From JAJPJX01 sp964568355 (GTDB taxonomy: Bacteria > Acidobacteriota > Terriglobia > Bryobacterales > Bryobacteraceae): a stretch of DNA of 16,283 nt. Each line of letters opens with the position of its first letter. Position 1 is the first letter of the stretch. The notes beneath the pieces are model-generated. The model saw only the letters and a list, made by a program, of their open reading frames with translations. It was not told the origin of the DNA and made no database searches. Positions 1 through 7,642 of the stretch are shown piece after piece. The translations under genes were made by a program, and so were the position numbers. The stretch is from contig CAZMRK010000720.1 in NCBI GenBank assembly GCA_964568355.1, positions 1-16,283 of the forward strand, read 5' to 3'.

Positions 1-1472
1 GAGAGAATCAGTGAAATGCCCAGCGCGATGGCGATGGTATAAGCCAGCGGCGCGAACATCTTGCCTTCCATGCCCTCCAGCGTCATCAACGGCAGGAACA
101 CCAGAATGATGATGCAGATGCCGAAGATTACCGGGGAGCCAACTTCGAGAACCGCCTCGTACACGACGTGAAGGCGATTCGCGCCGCGATGGCTTCCCAG
201 TTTCGTAAATACGTTCTCCACCACCACCACCGACCCATCGATCATCAAGCCGATGGCGATCGCCAGGCCGCCCAAAGACATCAGGTTGGCCGAGAGCCCG
301 TAGTGATTCATCACGATGAAGGTCAGGGCGGGGGTAAGGATCAGAGTGCCGATCACGATCAGGCTGGAGCGCAGGTCGCCCAGGAAGAGGAACAGGATCA
401 CGACCACCAGGGCTATGCCTTCAATCAGTACCTTTGTCACTGTGTGAAGCGCGGCATCCACCAGCTCCGACCGGTCGTAGTAGGGTTGGATCTGCAAACC
501 GTCGGGAAGCATATTGCTGGTGTTGATCTCCGCGACGCGCGCTTTGATGCGCTCCACCACCTGCTTGGCGTTGCCGCCGGCGATCATCATTACGATCCCG
601 CCCACGGCTTCCGTATAGCCGCCCTTGATCATGGCGCCATAGCGTACCTCTTCGCCGAACCGCACCTCGGCCACGTCGCGAATATAGACCGGAGTTCCTT
701 TCACTTCCTTCAGCACGATCGAGCGAATATCGTCCAGCTTGTTGATGAGCCCGATGCCCCGGATCAGATATTGCTCGGCATGCTGCGGCAGGATGCCGCC
801 GCCCGAATTGGCATTGTTGTGCGCCAGCGCCTGGCATACGTCTTCCAGCGAAACCTGGTAGTAGCGCAGGCGCAGTGGATCGACCAGTACCTGGTATTGC
901 TTGACATAGCCGCCCGTGGAGTTGATCTCCGCCACCCCGGGGATGGAGCGGAGCAGCGGGCGTACCACCCAGTCCTGCACGATACGCCGATCCACCAGTT
1001 CCTGCTTGCTCAACTCGCGCTTGCCGTCGCTGGGCTTCTCGAGCGTATACTGATAGACCTCGCCCAACGCGGTCGAGACCGGCCCCAGCACCGGCACGAT
1101 CCCTTCGGGCAGCCGGCTGCGAACTTCGCTCAGCCGCTCCATCACCATTTGGCGGGCAAAGTAAACCTTGGTCTCGTCATTGAACACCAGCGTGACCAGC
1201 GAAAGCCCCGGCTTGTTGAGGGACCGCATCTCCGTCAGCCCCTGCAGGCCCGTCATGCTGATCTCCACTGGTACCGTGACGAACCGTTCCACTTCTTCGG
1301 GAGATCGTCCGGGGGCCTCCGTCGCGATCTGCACCTGCACATTGGTGACGTCCGGGAATGCGTCCACCGAAAGATCCCGCGTAGCCTGTACGCCGAACCC
1401 CAGCGCAATTGCCGACAAAGCCACCACGACAATGCGTTGTTTCAGTGCCGCCTGGACGATGGGACCAAGCAT
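1..1472 (-). CDS. Heavy-metal efflux RND pump, inner-membrane subunit (CusA/CzcA family), 3' end outside window
   Basis: This is the proton-driven inner-membrane subunit of a tripartite metal exporter. It starts at ATG 1470-1472, 3 bp after the adaptor stop, with an AGGGAGA ribosome site 8 nt upstream. The first 490 codons are present and the C-terminal half lies beyond the left edge. The N-terminus (MLGPIVQAALKQRIVVVALS) is the first membrane helix, followed by the family hallmark DAFPDVTNVQVQI and a periplasmic porter domain. Near 213-260 the TM4 signature reads AIGLMIDGSVVVVEN. Its charged Asp and Glu-Asn belong to the heavy-metal (HME) RND proton relay. The signature is neither the DFG..DGA..VEN of Co/Zn/Cd pumps nor the DAA..IEN of Cu/Ag pumps, so the metal cannot be named. 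It is co-transcribed with the adaptor and outer-membrane factor upstream. Confidence 0.95.
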   Translation of the reverse strand, partial: MLGPIVQAALKQRIVVVALSAIALGFGVQATRDLSVDAFPDVTNVQVQIATEAPGRSPEEVERFVTVPVEISMTGLQGLTEMRSLNKPGLSLVTLVFNDETKVYFARQMVMERLSEVRSRLPEGIVPVLGPVSTALGEVYQYTLEKPSDGKRELSKQELVDRRIVQDWVVRPLLRSIPGVAEINSTGGYVKQYQVLVDPLRLRYYQVSLEDVCQALAHNNANSGGGILPQHAEQYLIRGIGLINKLDDIRSIVLKEVKGTPVYIRDVAEVRFGEEVRYGAMIKGGYTEAVGGIVMMIAGGNAKQVVERIKARVAEINTSNMLPDGLQIQPYYDRSELVDAALHTVTKVLIEGIALVVVILFLFLGDLRSSLIVIGTLILTPALTFIVMNHYGLSANLMSLGGLAIAIGLMIDGSVVVVENVFTKLGSHRGANRLHVVYEAVLEVGSPVIFGICIIILVFLPLMTLEGMEGKMFAPLAYTIAIALGISLIL

Positions 1473-1475
1473 CGT

Positions 1476-2648
1476 CTATTCTCCCTGCACCGCGCGCTGC
1501 TTGCGCTCATTATTCAGATGGAATGCTCCGTCCAGCACAATCTTCTCCCCGGGATGGATTCCGTCGACCACGACACGCGCATCCCGGAAATCGTCGCCCA
1601 GCGTGACGCGGCGCAGCACGAACGCGGAAGGGCCGGTCTGGACAAAAACGTGGTCCTCGTTGCCCTCGCGGACCACCGCCGTGCGGGGGATAATGCGCTG
1701 CCTCTCGGCTCCGTCCACCAGGGTCATTGTGGCGAGCATGGCCGGCTTGAAATGCAACTCCGGATTGGGCAGGTCCATGCGGGCGCGCACCGTGCGTGTC
1801 TCCGGGCTGACAATGGGGCTGACAAACGAAAGCTTGCCGGAAATCAGCTCTCCCGGCAGGGCGGGGATCTCGGCGTTGACCGATTTGCCCACCTGTATCC
1901 CCGTGGCGCTCTGCTCCGGGACATCGGCCACCAGCCACACCTTCGAGAGGTCCGCCACTACAAAAATGGTTTCAGCCGGCTGCACTACCTGGCCAATCGT
2001 TACCTTGCGCTCCAGCACTCGTCCATCGATGCTCGAAACGATCTCGGAAAGGGAATTCACCGTGCGGTCGGCCTCCAGCTTGGCGATGGCTTCCTCCGGC
2101 ATGCCGAGCACCTTGAGTTCGTCGCGCGCCGACGATAGCTCGGCCGTGGCCTGGTGCAGTTCCGCTTCGCGGCGCTGTACCTCCGCTTCGCCGATCACGC
2201 CGGCTTCCAGCAGTTGTTTGGCGCGGCCTGCCGCCTGCTGCGCCAGGCGTTGCTGGGAGGAGGCGCGCAGGAATGCAAACTGCGAGCTGGAGAGCTCCGT
2301 GCTATGCAGCGTGGCCAGCACTTGCCCGCGCTTGACCATCTGCCCTTCGTAAACATCCAGATCCGTGATCCGCCCGGTCACAGGCGCGCTCACCCGCGCC
2401 ATACGCGTCTCATCGGCTTCCACGCGCGCGGCCACCCGCAGAGTGCCGCTCACCTGCGCAAACGTCGGCTCGCCAATCCGGATCTGCTTCATCAGCTCCG
2501 CATTGACCTGGATCTCCAGGGGATCGTGTTCATGCTTCTCCGCCTCTACTCCTTTTTCGGGAGACCCGGCGGCATGGCAGCCTGCCAGAATAAGAATCAA
2601 GGATGCCGCGAGCCAGGCGCGCAGCGGCACATCGGTCAACGTCTTCAT
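1476..2648 (-). CDS. Efflux RND periplasmic adaptor lipoprotein (CusB/CzcB family)
   Basis: This 390-residue membrane-fusion protein should bridge the inner-membrane pump and the outer-membrane channel. A lipoprotein signal peptide ends in the lipobox LAGC, with Cys24 as the probable lipidated residue. A short acidic/His stretch (HEHD, residues 39-42) follows and might bind metal. Next come a beta-barrel/lipoyl half (ETRMARVSAPVTGRITDLDV), a helical hairpin rich in Ala, Glu and Gln (about 125-200), the second lipoyl half (SIDGRVLERKVTIGQVVQPA) and a C-terminal barrel ending with VVVDGIHPGEKIVLDGAFHL. The ATG at 2648 was chosen because its first two bases overlap the TGA of the outer-membrane factor (ATGA, 2645-2648), a GGGAGG ribosome site precedes it, and a signal peptide begins there. 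A longer in-frame reading from 3008 just runs through the preceding gene. Confidence 0.94.
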   Translation of the reverse strand: MKTLTDVPLRAWLAASLILILAGCHAAGSPEKGVEAEKHEHDPLEIQVNAELMKQIRIGEPTFAQVSGTLRVAARVEADETRMARVSAPVTGRITDLDVYEGQMVKRGQVLATLHSTELSSSQFAFLRASSQQRLAQQAAGRAKQLLEAGVIGEAEVQRREAELHQATAELSSARDELKVLGMPEEAIAKLEADRTVNSLSEIVSSIDGRVLERKVTIGQVVQPAETIFVVADLSKVWLVADVPEQSATGIQVGKSVNAEIPALPGELISGKLSFVSPIVSPETRTVRARMDLPNPELHFKPAMLATMTLVDGAERQRIIPRTAVVREGNEDHVFVQTGPSAFVLRRVTLGDDFRDARVVVDGIHPGEKIVLDGAFHLNNERKQRAVQGE

Positions 2649-3952
2649 GGTCTTCTTCCTCCCGGGCCGAAGGCTTGCAACTGCTCCAATTCGATGAGCG
2701 CAGCCTGACGGTCGAATTGTGCGTTTAGAAAATCCAGGCGGACGGTTCGCAGAACGCGTTGCGCGTCCAGTACCTCCAGAATGCCGCGTTCGCCGAACCG
2801 ATAAGCCGCCTCGGCCGCGCGCAACGCCGCTTCCGCCTCCTTCAAAGTGCCCTCTTCGAGCGCCGTGATCTGCTCGCTGGCCACCTGGTAAGTGCCATAG
2901 GCGCGTTCGAGCGCCGCCGTGATCTCCACGCGCCGGGCCTCTGCCACGGCATTCATCTGATGCAGAGAAGCTACCGCTTCGCCGATCTCGCCTTGCCGCC
3001 GGTTCCATAGCGGAAGCGGCAGCGAGATCCCGAAGCGAAATAACGAAAGGTCCGGCTGCCGCTCGAAGTCCGCGCGCAGGCTCGGCTGCGGCATCCGCAG
3101 CGCTCGCTCGTTTTCCAGGCGTGCCGCGGACCGGCGGATCTCCGCCTGGGCCTGCGAAAGCGCCGGATGCCGCGCCAGCACTTCTTCCCGCAGTTCATTC
3201 AGCGGAGGCAGAATCGCGGCCGGATCGAGCTTGCCCTGCGGATCGAGACTCTCCCCCTGCGGCGCGTTGATGGCCGCCCGCAGCGCGGAAATTGCATTCA
3301 CTAATTGCAGTTGTGCGCTACGCACGGAGATGCGCGCCGTGGCCACCTCTGCGTCTGCCCGCACCAGTTCCAGCCGCGCCGCTTCTCCCACCTTGACCTG
3401 CACTTGAATGCGCCGCTGCAGGTCTTCGATCAGCTTCAGGTTCTCTCTCGCTAGCTCCACCTCGCCCTTGCGGCGCAGCACCTGGTAAAACGTCTGCTGA
3501 ACCGCGGCTCGCACCGCCAGGCGCATCTCCGAAAGGGCGAATTCGCTGCTCGTACGGCCCTCTTCGGCAGCCTGGATTCTCGACCTCCGTACCGCGGGCA
3601 ATTCGAGCGGCTGGTTGAAGCTGAATAACTGTCCGGGGCCGGGAATGGCGCTGTCCCGGGTAGCGCGCTGCCGGCCGGCCCCCACGATGACGTCCGGGTT
3701 GGGTCTGGCTCGCGCGGTCAGAATGCCCGCCCGCGCTCCCTCGGTCTGCGCCATCGCCGCGCGCAACTGCGGATTGTATTGCTCCGCTAGTGCCAGGGCC
3801 CGTTCGAGTGTCAATGGCTGGTCTGCGTTCGCGCTGCTTCCGGCCGGGAGCGGCGTGGCGGATGACGCCGCCGGCTGGTCGGCAAATACCAGTTCCTGGG
3901 CAGGCGCGCTGAAACAGAACAGCATGAGCAGACCTGTGGCACGAGGGATCAC
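2645..3952 (-). CDS. TolC-family outer-membrane efflux protein (CzcC/CusC-like)
   Basis: This 435-residue outer-membrane channel is the first gene of the metal efflux operon. It has two outer-membrane-efflux repeats: LTLERALALAEQYNPQLRAA starts the first, and a long heptad-rich helical region ends with FGERGILEVLDAQRVLRTVR, a typical TolC motif. The N-terminus (IPRATGLLMLFCFSAPAQE) looks like a signal peptide. The start is uncertain. The longest in-frame start is GTG 3952, directly after an in-frame TGA, and it has no ribosome site of its own. The best ribosome-site-like sequence (AGGGGG) instead precedes an out-of-frame ATG at 3964, and it coincides with a sigma-54 -24/-12 match. ATG 3925 is another in-frame option but would shorten the signal peptide. 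A one-base error near 3953-3964 would join ATG 3964 to this frame. The rest of the gene is intact. Confidence 0.92.
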   Translation of the reverse strand: MIPRATGLLMLFCFSAPAQELVFADQPAASSATPLPAGSSANADQPLTLERALALAEQYNPQLRAAMAQTEGARAGILTARARPNPDVIVGAGRQRATRDSAIPGPGQLFSFNQPLELPAVRRSRIQAAEEGRTSSEFALSEMRLAVRAAVQQTFYQVLRRKGEVELARENLKLIEDLQRRIQVQVKVGEAARLELVRADAEVATARISVRSAQLQLVNAISALRAAINAPQGESLDPQGKLDPAAILPPLNELREEVLARHPALSQAQAEIRRSAARLENERALRMPQPSLRADFERQPDLSLFRFGISLPLPLWNRRQGEIGEAVASLHQMNAVAEARRVEITAALERAYGTYQVASEQITALEEGTLKEAEAALRAAEAAYRFGERGILEVLDAQRVLRTVRLDFLNAQFDRQAALIELEQLQAFGPGGRRP

Positions 3953-3964
3953 GGTATGGTTTCA

Positions 3965-3980
3965 TGCAATCCCCCTGCCT
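3965..3980 (-). promoter_or_regulatory. Candidate sigma-54 promoter for the efflux operon
   Basis: Read on the minus strand, the sequence is AGGCAGGGGGATTGCA. Against the consensus TGGCACG-N4-TTGCW it matches 10 of 12 defined positions, with the obligatory GG and GC exactly 10 bases apart. The predicted transcription start is near 3954, two bases before the GTG start of the outer-membrane factor, so the message would be almost leaderless if both calls are right. The neighbouring divergent operon encodes a sigma-54 activator, which makes the match more credible than chance. No transcript data are available. Confidence 0.5.
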
Positions 3981-4029
3981 TCGCCCCTGTACTGAAGAAT
4001 CAGGAAATAGGCGTCTTCGCCTGTTCCAT

Positions 4030-4086
4030 ATCCGGCAAGCGGCATTGGCAACCCTGTACCAAATGGGACACCGTTTCATGCCGGAT
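4030..4086. promoter_or_regulatory. Inverted repeats in divergent intergenic region, candidate activator (UAS) sites
   Basis: ATCCGGCA at 4030-4037 is repeated in perfect inverted orientation as TGCCGGAT at 4079-4086. Between them lies an 18-bp imperfect palindrome, TTGGCA-N6-TACCAA, at 4045-4062. These sites lie about 75-130 bp upstream of the predicted operon start (near 3954) and about 45-95 bp upstream of the predicted kinase start (near 4127). Such distances are typical of enhancer sites bound by NtrC-type proteins. Binding by the response regulator at 5305-6684 is inferred from position only, and an 8-bp inverted pair could arise by chance. Confidence 0.35.
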
Positions 4087-4100
4087 CAATCGCATAGGGC

Positions 4101-4116
4101 GGGGCCGCAAATTGCA
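4101..4116 (+). promoter_or_regulatory. Candidate sigma-54 promoter for the kinase/regulator operon
   Basis: GGGGCCGCAAATTGCA matches the -24/-12 consensus TGGCACG-N4-TTGCW at 9 of 12 positions, with GG (4102-4103) and GC (4114-4115) correctly 10 bases apart. The predicted transcription start is near 4127. That would give a leader of about 90 nt to the preferred TTG start at 4217, or only 3 nt to the alternative GTG start at 4130. It would mean positive autoregulation by the encoded activator. It is weaker than the opposing element at 3965-3980. Confidence 0.35.
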
Positions 4117-4216
4117 AGAGAGGGAACCCGTGCACGTTTCACCAGCCCTGGATCCGCTGATGCGAAGGCTCCTCACCCCTGCATGCCAAAATGAAAGAGA
4201 AACAAGGAGCAGCTTT

Positions 4217-5308
4217 TTGGTTCGGACCAACGATGCACTGTTGTGGAAAGGGCTGATCGGTCTTTTCATTCTGACCGTGGCTGTGCTTCACCGGATAGTT
4301 CCCATCTCCGAGAGGCACACCCATAACATGCTGTACCACATCGACATCCTGCCGATTCTTGCGGCTGCGATGCTCTTCGGGTGGCGCGGAGCGGCGGGCG
4401 CCAGCCTGCTGGCAGCGTTTCTGGAAACGCCCCAGATCGCCATCCTGTGGGGGACCGAGCGGGTGTACGCCATGGATCAGATTGGAGAATTGTCTGTGTT
4501 CGGCATGGCCGGGCTGGTGGCTGGCTCGCTGGCCGATCGCGAGCGCGGGCAGCGCAGCAAGCTGGAGCAGACCAAGCGCGAACTGGAGCGCGTCTATCAG
4601 GAGCTTCAGCAAAACCTGGAACGCCTGCGCAAGGCCGAACGCCTGTATGCCGCCGGTCAGCTCTCCGCCAGCCTCGCGCACGAAATCCGCAATCCGCTGC
4701 TCAGTATCTCCGGTGCCGCCGGCATTCTGAAGCGAGGCCACGCCTCCATCGAGAATTTTCAGGAATGTCTGGAAATTATCGACAAGGAATCGCAGCGCCT
4801 GAACAAGCTGTTGACCAATTTCCTGGATTTTGCGCGGCCGCGCGCGCCTCGTTTCCAGCGCACCGATCTGGTGGCCGTGATCGATTCCGTGGTGGTGTTG
4901 GCCGGTCATGCGCCGGGGGCCGGATCGGTGGAACTACAGCGGCGCGTCGAAGAGATGCTGCCCGAAATCGAATGTGACCCCGAGCAGCTCAAGCAAGTGC
5001 TGCTCAACCTGCTCATCAACGCCATTCAGGCCAGCGAGGGCGCCGGGCAGGTCGAAATTGCGGCGCGCTCCGAGCCCGGCCGCATCCGGATCGCCGTGCG
5101 CGACCAGGGTTGCGGAATCCCGCCCGAGCAGCGCGACCGCATCTTCGATCCTTTCTTCACCACCAAAGAAAACGGCACCGGTCTCGGACTCGCCATCGCT
5201 TCCAAGATTGTGGAACAGCATGGCGGTATCCTGGCAGCCGACGACAATCCGGATCGGGGCATGACCCTGCGGGTCGAATTGCCTCTCGATCGAAACCATC
5301 CCTTATGA
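4217..5308 (+). CDS. Membrane-bound sensor histidine kinase (NtrB/ZraS-like)
   Basis: This kinase autophosphorylates on His and should phosphorylate the overlapping NtrC-type regulator. From the TTG start it is 363 residues. Hydrophobic segments lie at about 8-28, 41-57, 58-78 and 89-106, then a charged coiled coil (107-146). The H-box SASLAHEIRNPL has phospho-acceptor His155, the N-box is NLLINAIQAS, and the ATP-lid glycine motifs are DQGCGIP and GTGLGLA, with DPFFTTK between them. The loop after the first helix holds His25, His34, His36, His41 and Asp43, possible metal ligands. TTG 4217 is preferred because AAGGAG sits 7 nt upstream and the preceding codons (4187-4216) are AT-rich and unlike the rest of the gene. 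GTG 4130, with GAGAGGGA upstream, is the alternative and would add 29 residues. It is transcribed divergently from the efflux operon. Confidence 0.9.
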   Translation: MVRTNDALLWKGLIGLFILTVAVLHRIVPISERHTHNMLYHIDILPILAAAMLFGWRGAAGASLLAAFLETPQIAILWGTERVYAMDQIGELSVFGMAGLVAGSLADRERGQRSKLEQTKRELERVYQELQQNLERLRKAERLYAAGQLSASLAHEIRNPLLSISGAAGILKRGHASIENFQECLEIIDKESQRLNKLLTNFLDFARPRAPRFQRTDLVAVIDSVVVLAGHAPGAGSVELQRRVEEMLPEIECDPEQLKQVLLNLLINAIQASEGAGQVEIAARSEPGRIRIAVRDQGCGIPPEQRDRIFDPFFTTKENGTGLGLAIASKIVEQHGGILAADDNPDRGMTLRVELPLDRNHPL

Positions 5309-6684
5309 ACCGTAGTTTGATTCTGGTCGTGGACGATGACTCGAGCGTGCGCCGGGTCATGAAGATGCAACTCGAAGAGGCCGGCTACGAGGTCGCTCTG
5401 GCCGCCAGCGGGGAGCAGGCTAGAACCATGATCGATGAGCAGCAACCCAAGCTGGTGATCACCGACCTGCGTATGCCATCCGCCGATGGGATCGAACTGC
5501 TGCGGTATGTGCGCGATCAGCACCTGGAGACCACCGTCATCATCATCACCGCCTTCGGCAGCGTGGAGAGCGCCGTGGAGGCCATGAAGGTGGGCGCCTA
5601 TGACTACGTCACCAAGCCTATCGATTATGAGGCGCTGGTGCTGGCGGTCGATCGCGCCATGGAGCGCCAGAACCTGCTCGAAGAGGTCCGCAATCTTCGC
5701 TCCGCGCTCGACCAGAAATACGGCTTTGAAAACATCGTAGGGCGGGCCAAGTCGCTGCTGCGCGTGCTTGAGATGGCCTCGCGGGTGGCACAGCGTGACG
5801 CCACCGTCCTGATCCGCGGCGAAACCGGCACGGGCAAGGAATTGCTGGCTCGCGCCATCCACCACAACAGCCGGCGCCGGTCTAAGCCCTTCGCCACCAT
5901 TAACTGCGGCGCGATTCCGAAGGAACTGCTGGAGGCCGAGCTGTTCGGATTCACGCGTGGGGCCTTCACCGGCGCCTATTCGCCCAAGCCGGGAAAAATC
6001 GAGATGGCCGACGGCGGCACGCTCTTCCTGGATGAGATCGGCGAGCTTCCCGCGGAAATGCAGGCCAAGCTTCTGCGCGTCCTGCAATACGGCGAGATCG
6101 AGAAGATCGGATCCACGGGCCACCGCACCGTGGATGTGCGCGTGATCGCCGCCACGCACCGCAATTTGTCCGCGATGATCGAAGACAGCACCTTTCGCGA
6201 GGACCTCTACTACCGCCTCGCCGTAGTTCCTCTGGATCTGCCGCCCCTGCGCGAGCGCCGCGACGACATTCCGGAACTGACCCAGCATCTATTCGCCAAG
6301 CTGAAGGAGCGCCACGGACAGCCCAATCTGCGCCTGTCGCCCTCCGTGCACGCCCACTTGCTCCAGTACCGCTGGCCGGGAAATATTCGCGAGCTGGAAA
6401 ATGTCATCGAGCGCATGGTGGTGCTGTCCGATGGCGTGGAAGTCGGCGGGCAGGACCTGCCCGATGAGATTCGCCATCAGGCGCCGCACCGCGATTCTTT
6501 CCTCCTGGAACTGCCCGAAGAGGGCATCAGCCTGGAATCGCTGGAGCGCGAAGTGCTCCTGCGTGCGCTTGACAAATTCTCCTGGAATCAGACTCAGGCC
6601 GCCCGTTTTCTCGATATCAGCCGGCGCACCCTGATCTATCGCATGGAAAAGCACGGCTTGCGCCGCGACGGAATCCCCGAATAG
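5305..6684 (+). CDS. NtrC-family sigma-54-dependent response regulator
   Basis: This 459-residue activator should, when phosphorylated by the kinase upstream, use ATP to open promoters bound by sigma-54 polymerase. The receiver domain (1-120) has the acidic pocket D10-D12, phospho-acceptor Asp54 (VITDLRMP), Thr82 and Lys104. The AAA+ domain has Walker A GETGTGKE (172-179), the sigma-54 contact loop GAFTGA (219-224), Walker B GTLFLDEIGE (238-247) and the arginine-finger region FREDLYYRL. A Fis-type helix-turn-helix (NQTQAARFLDISRRTLIYRM, 428-447) ends the protein. All catalytic motifs are intact. The ATG overlaps the kinase stop in an ATGA (5305-5308) and has no strong ribosome site, so translation is probably coupled. 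Likely targets are the divergent efflux operon and its own genes. Confidence 0.95.
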   Translation: MNRSLILVVDDDSSVRRVMKMQLEEAGYEVALAASGEQARTMIDEQQPKLVITDLRMPSADGIELLRYVRDQHLETTVIIITAFGSVESAVEAMKVGAYDYVTKPIDYEALVLAVDRAMERQNLLEEVRNLRSALDQKYGFENIVGRAKSLLRVLEMASRVAQRDATVLIRGETGTGKELLARAIHHNSRRRSKPFATINCGAIPKELLEAELFGFTRGAFTGAYSPKPGKIEMADGGTLFLDEIGELPAEMQAKLLRVLQYGEIEKIGSTGHRTVDVRVIAATHRNLSAMIEDSTFREDLYYRLAVVPLDLPPLRERRDDIPELTQHLFAKLKERHGQPNLRLSPSVHAHLLQYRWPGNIRELENVIERMVVLSDGVEVGGQDLPDEIRHQAPHRDSFLLELPEEGISLESLEREVLLRALDKFSWNQTQAARFLDISRRTLIYRMEKHGLRRDGIPE

Positions 6685-6715
6685 CGCCGGCGGGCCTTGT
6701 GGCAGAATAGGGAGC

Positions 6716-7642
6716 GTGATACGCCCCTGGAAAGATCTCCGGTTTTCCGTCACTGTTCTGGCTCTCTCGGCTGCGCTTGCCGTCGTCCACGCTTCGTCGC
6801 CCGCCAAGCCGGCTCCCCTTCCCATCTGGCCCGGAGCCGCGCCGGGCGAGGCGGGTAGCGTGGGGGAGGAAAAGGATATGACCACCGCCAAGGACCACTC
6901 GGTCGCCGGCAGGAGGGTCGCTCGGCTGGGTAACGTCTCCACTCCCACCATCACCGTGTACCAGCCTCCCAAGGCCAGGAGCACAGGCGCGGCGGTGGTC
7001 GTGTTTCCCGGCGGAGGCTATCGCATCCTGGCGATCGATCTGGAGGGCACCGAGGTCTGCGACTGGCTCAACTCCATCGGGGTCACTGCGGTCCTCCTTA
7101 AGTATCGCGTCCCCGCGCGCGAGGGACGCGAGCGCTATGCCGCGCCCCTGCAGGATGCGCAAAGGGCCGTCGGTCTGGTGCGGTCGCGCGCAGCGCAATG
7201 GCATGTAGATCCCAAGCGCATCGGAGTTCTGGGATTTTCCGCCGGCGGTCATCTCGCCGCCGCGATCAGCAACAATTACGAGAAGCGCACCTACCCAGAG
7301 GTGGACGAGGCCGACCGGGTGAGCTGCCGTCCGGATTTCGCTCTACTTATCTATCCTGCCTATCTTACGGTCAAGGATCAGGGCGACCGCATCTCTCCGG
7401 AGCTGGCCATCACGCCCAATACGCCCCCCACTTTTCTCTTGCAGGCCGAAGACGATGGGGTGCGTGTGGAGAACAGCCTGTACTACTATCTCGCGCTGAA
7501 GAACAACAAAGTGCCGGCCGAAATGCATCTCTACGCCCAAGGCGGCCACGGCTACGGTCTGCGCCGGACCGACCTTAGCATCACCACCTGGCCCCAAAGA
7601 GCCGAACAGTGGCTCCGCTCCCTCCGCCTCCTGCGGCCCTGA
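6716..7642 (+). CDS. Secreted alpha/beta-hydrolase, acetylesterase-like
   Basis: This 308-residue serine hydrolase begins with a signal peptide (residues 1 to about 27, ending VVHASS) and should act outside the cytoplasm. The mature N-terminus carries PLPIWPGAAPGE, often seen in bacterial secreted esterases related to xylan or other sugar acetylesterases. The oxyanion-loop motif FPGGGY is at 97-102, the nucleophile elbow GFSAGG puts Ser175 at the centre, Asp246 or Asp247 lies in LLQAEDDGVRVE, and the catalytic His278 lies in QGGHGYGLR. The exact substrate cannot be read from the sequence. GTG 6716 is used because no other start keeps the signal peptide. Its purine-rich GGGAG sits unusually close. 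The gene begins 31 bp after the response regulator, but no functional link is evident. Confidence 0.88.
   Translation: MIRPWKDLRFSVTVLALSAALAVVHASSPAKPAPLPIWPGAAPGEAGSVGEEKDMTTAKDHSVAGRRVARLGNVSTPTITVYQPPKARSTGAAVVVFPGGGYRILAIDLEGTEVCDWLNSIGVTAVLLKYRVPAREGRERYAAPLQDAQRAVGLVRSRAAQWHVDPKRIGVLGFSAGGHLAAAISNNYEKRTYPEVDEADRVSCRPDFALLIYPAYLTVKDQGDRISPELAITPNTPPTFLLQAEDDGVRVENSLYYYLALKNNKVPAEMHLYAQGGHGYGLRRTDLSITTWPQRAEQWLRSLRLLRP

Noticed and set aside
168..2138. A 656-codon plus-strand open frame across the efflux operon
   Set aside because: It is antisense to the clearly recognisable RND pump and adaptor, is rich in His, Gln and Arg as expected for a GC-rich shadow frame, and resembles no family.
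4009..4022. Small hairpin AGGCG-TCTT-CGCCT
   Set aside because: Only a 5-bp stem with no T-run and upstream of both predicted starts; likely chance in GC-rich DNA.
4046..4061. Second minus-strand sigma-54-like sequence TGGTACAGGGTTGCCA
   Set aside because: GG and GC are 9 rather than 10 bases apart, which usually abolishes sigma-54 recognition; better explained as part of the palindrome at 4045-4062.
3958..4081. Repeated GTTTCATGC at about 3959 and 4073
   Set aside because: Nine bases with no symmetry or consistent placement relative to either promoter; probably coincidence.
3956..4216. N-terminal extension of the histidine kinase to an ATG at 3956
   Set aside because: It would cover the divergent promoter region, has no ribosome site and gives a Cys- and Arg-rich sequence unlike a sensor kinase.
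5026..6288. A 420-codon minus-strand open frame
   Set aside because: Antisense to the histidine kinase and NtrC-type regulator, which have all family motifs.
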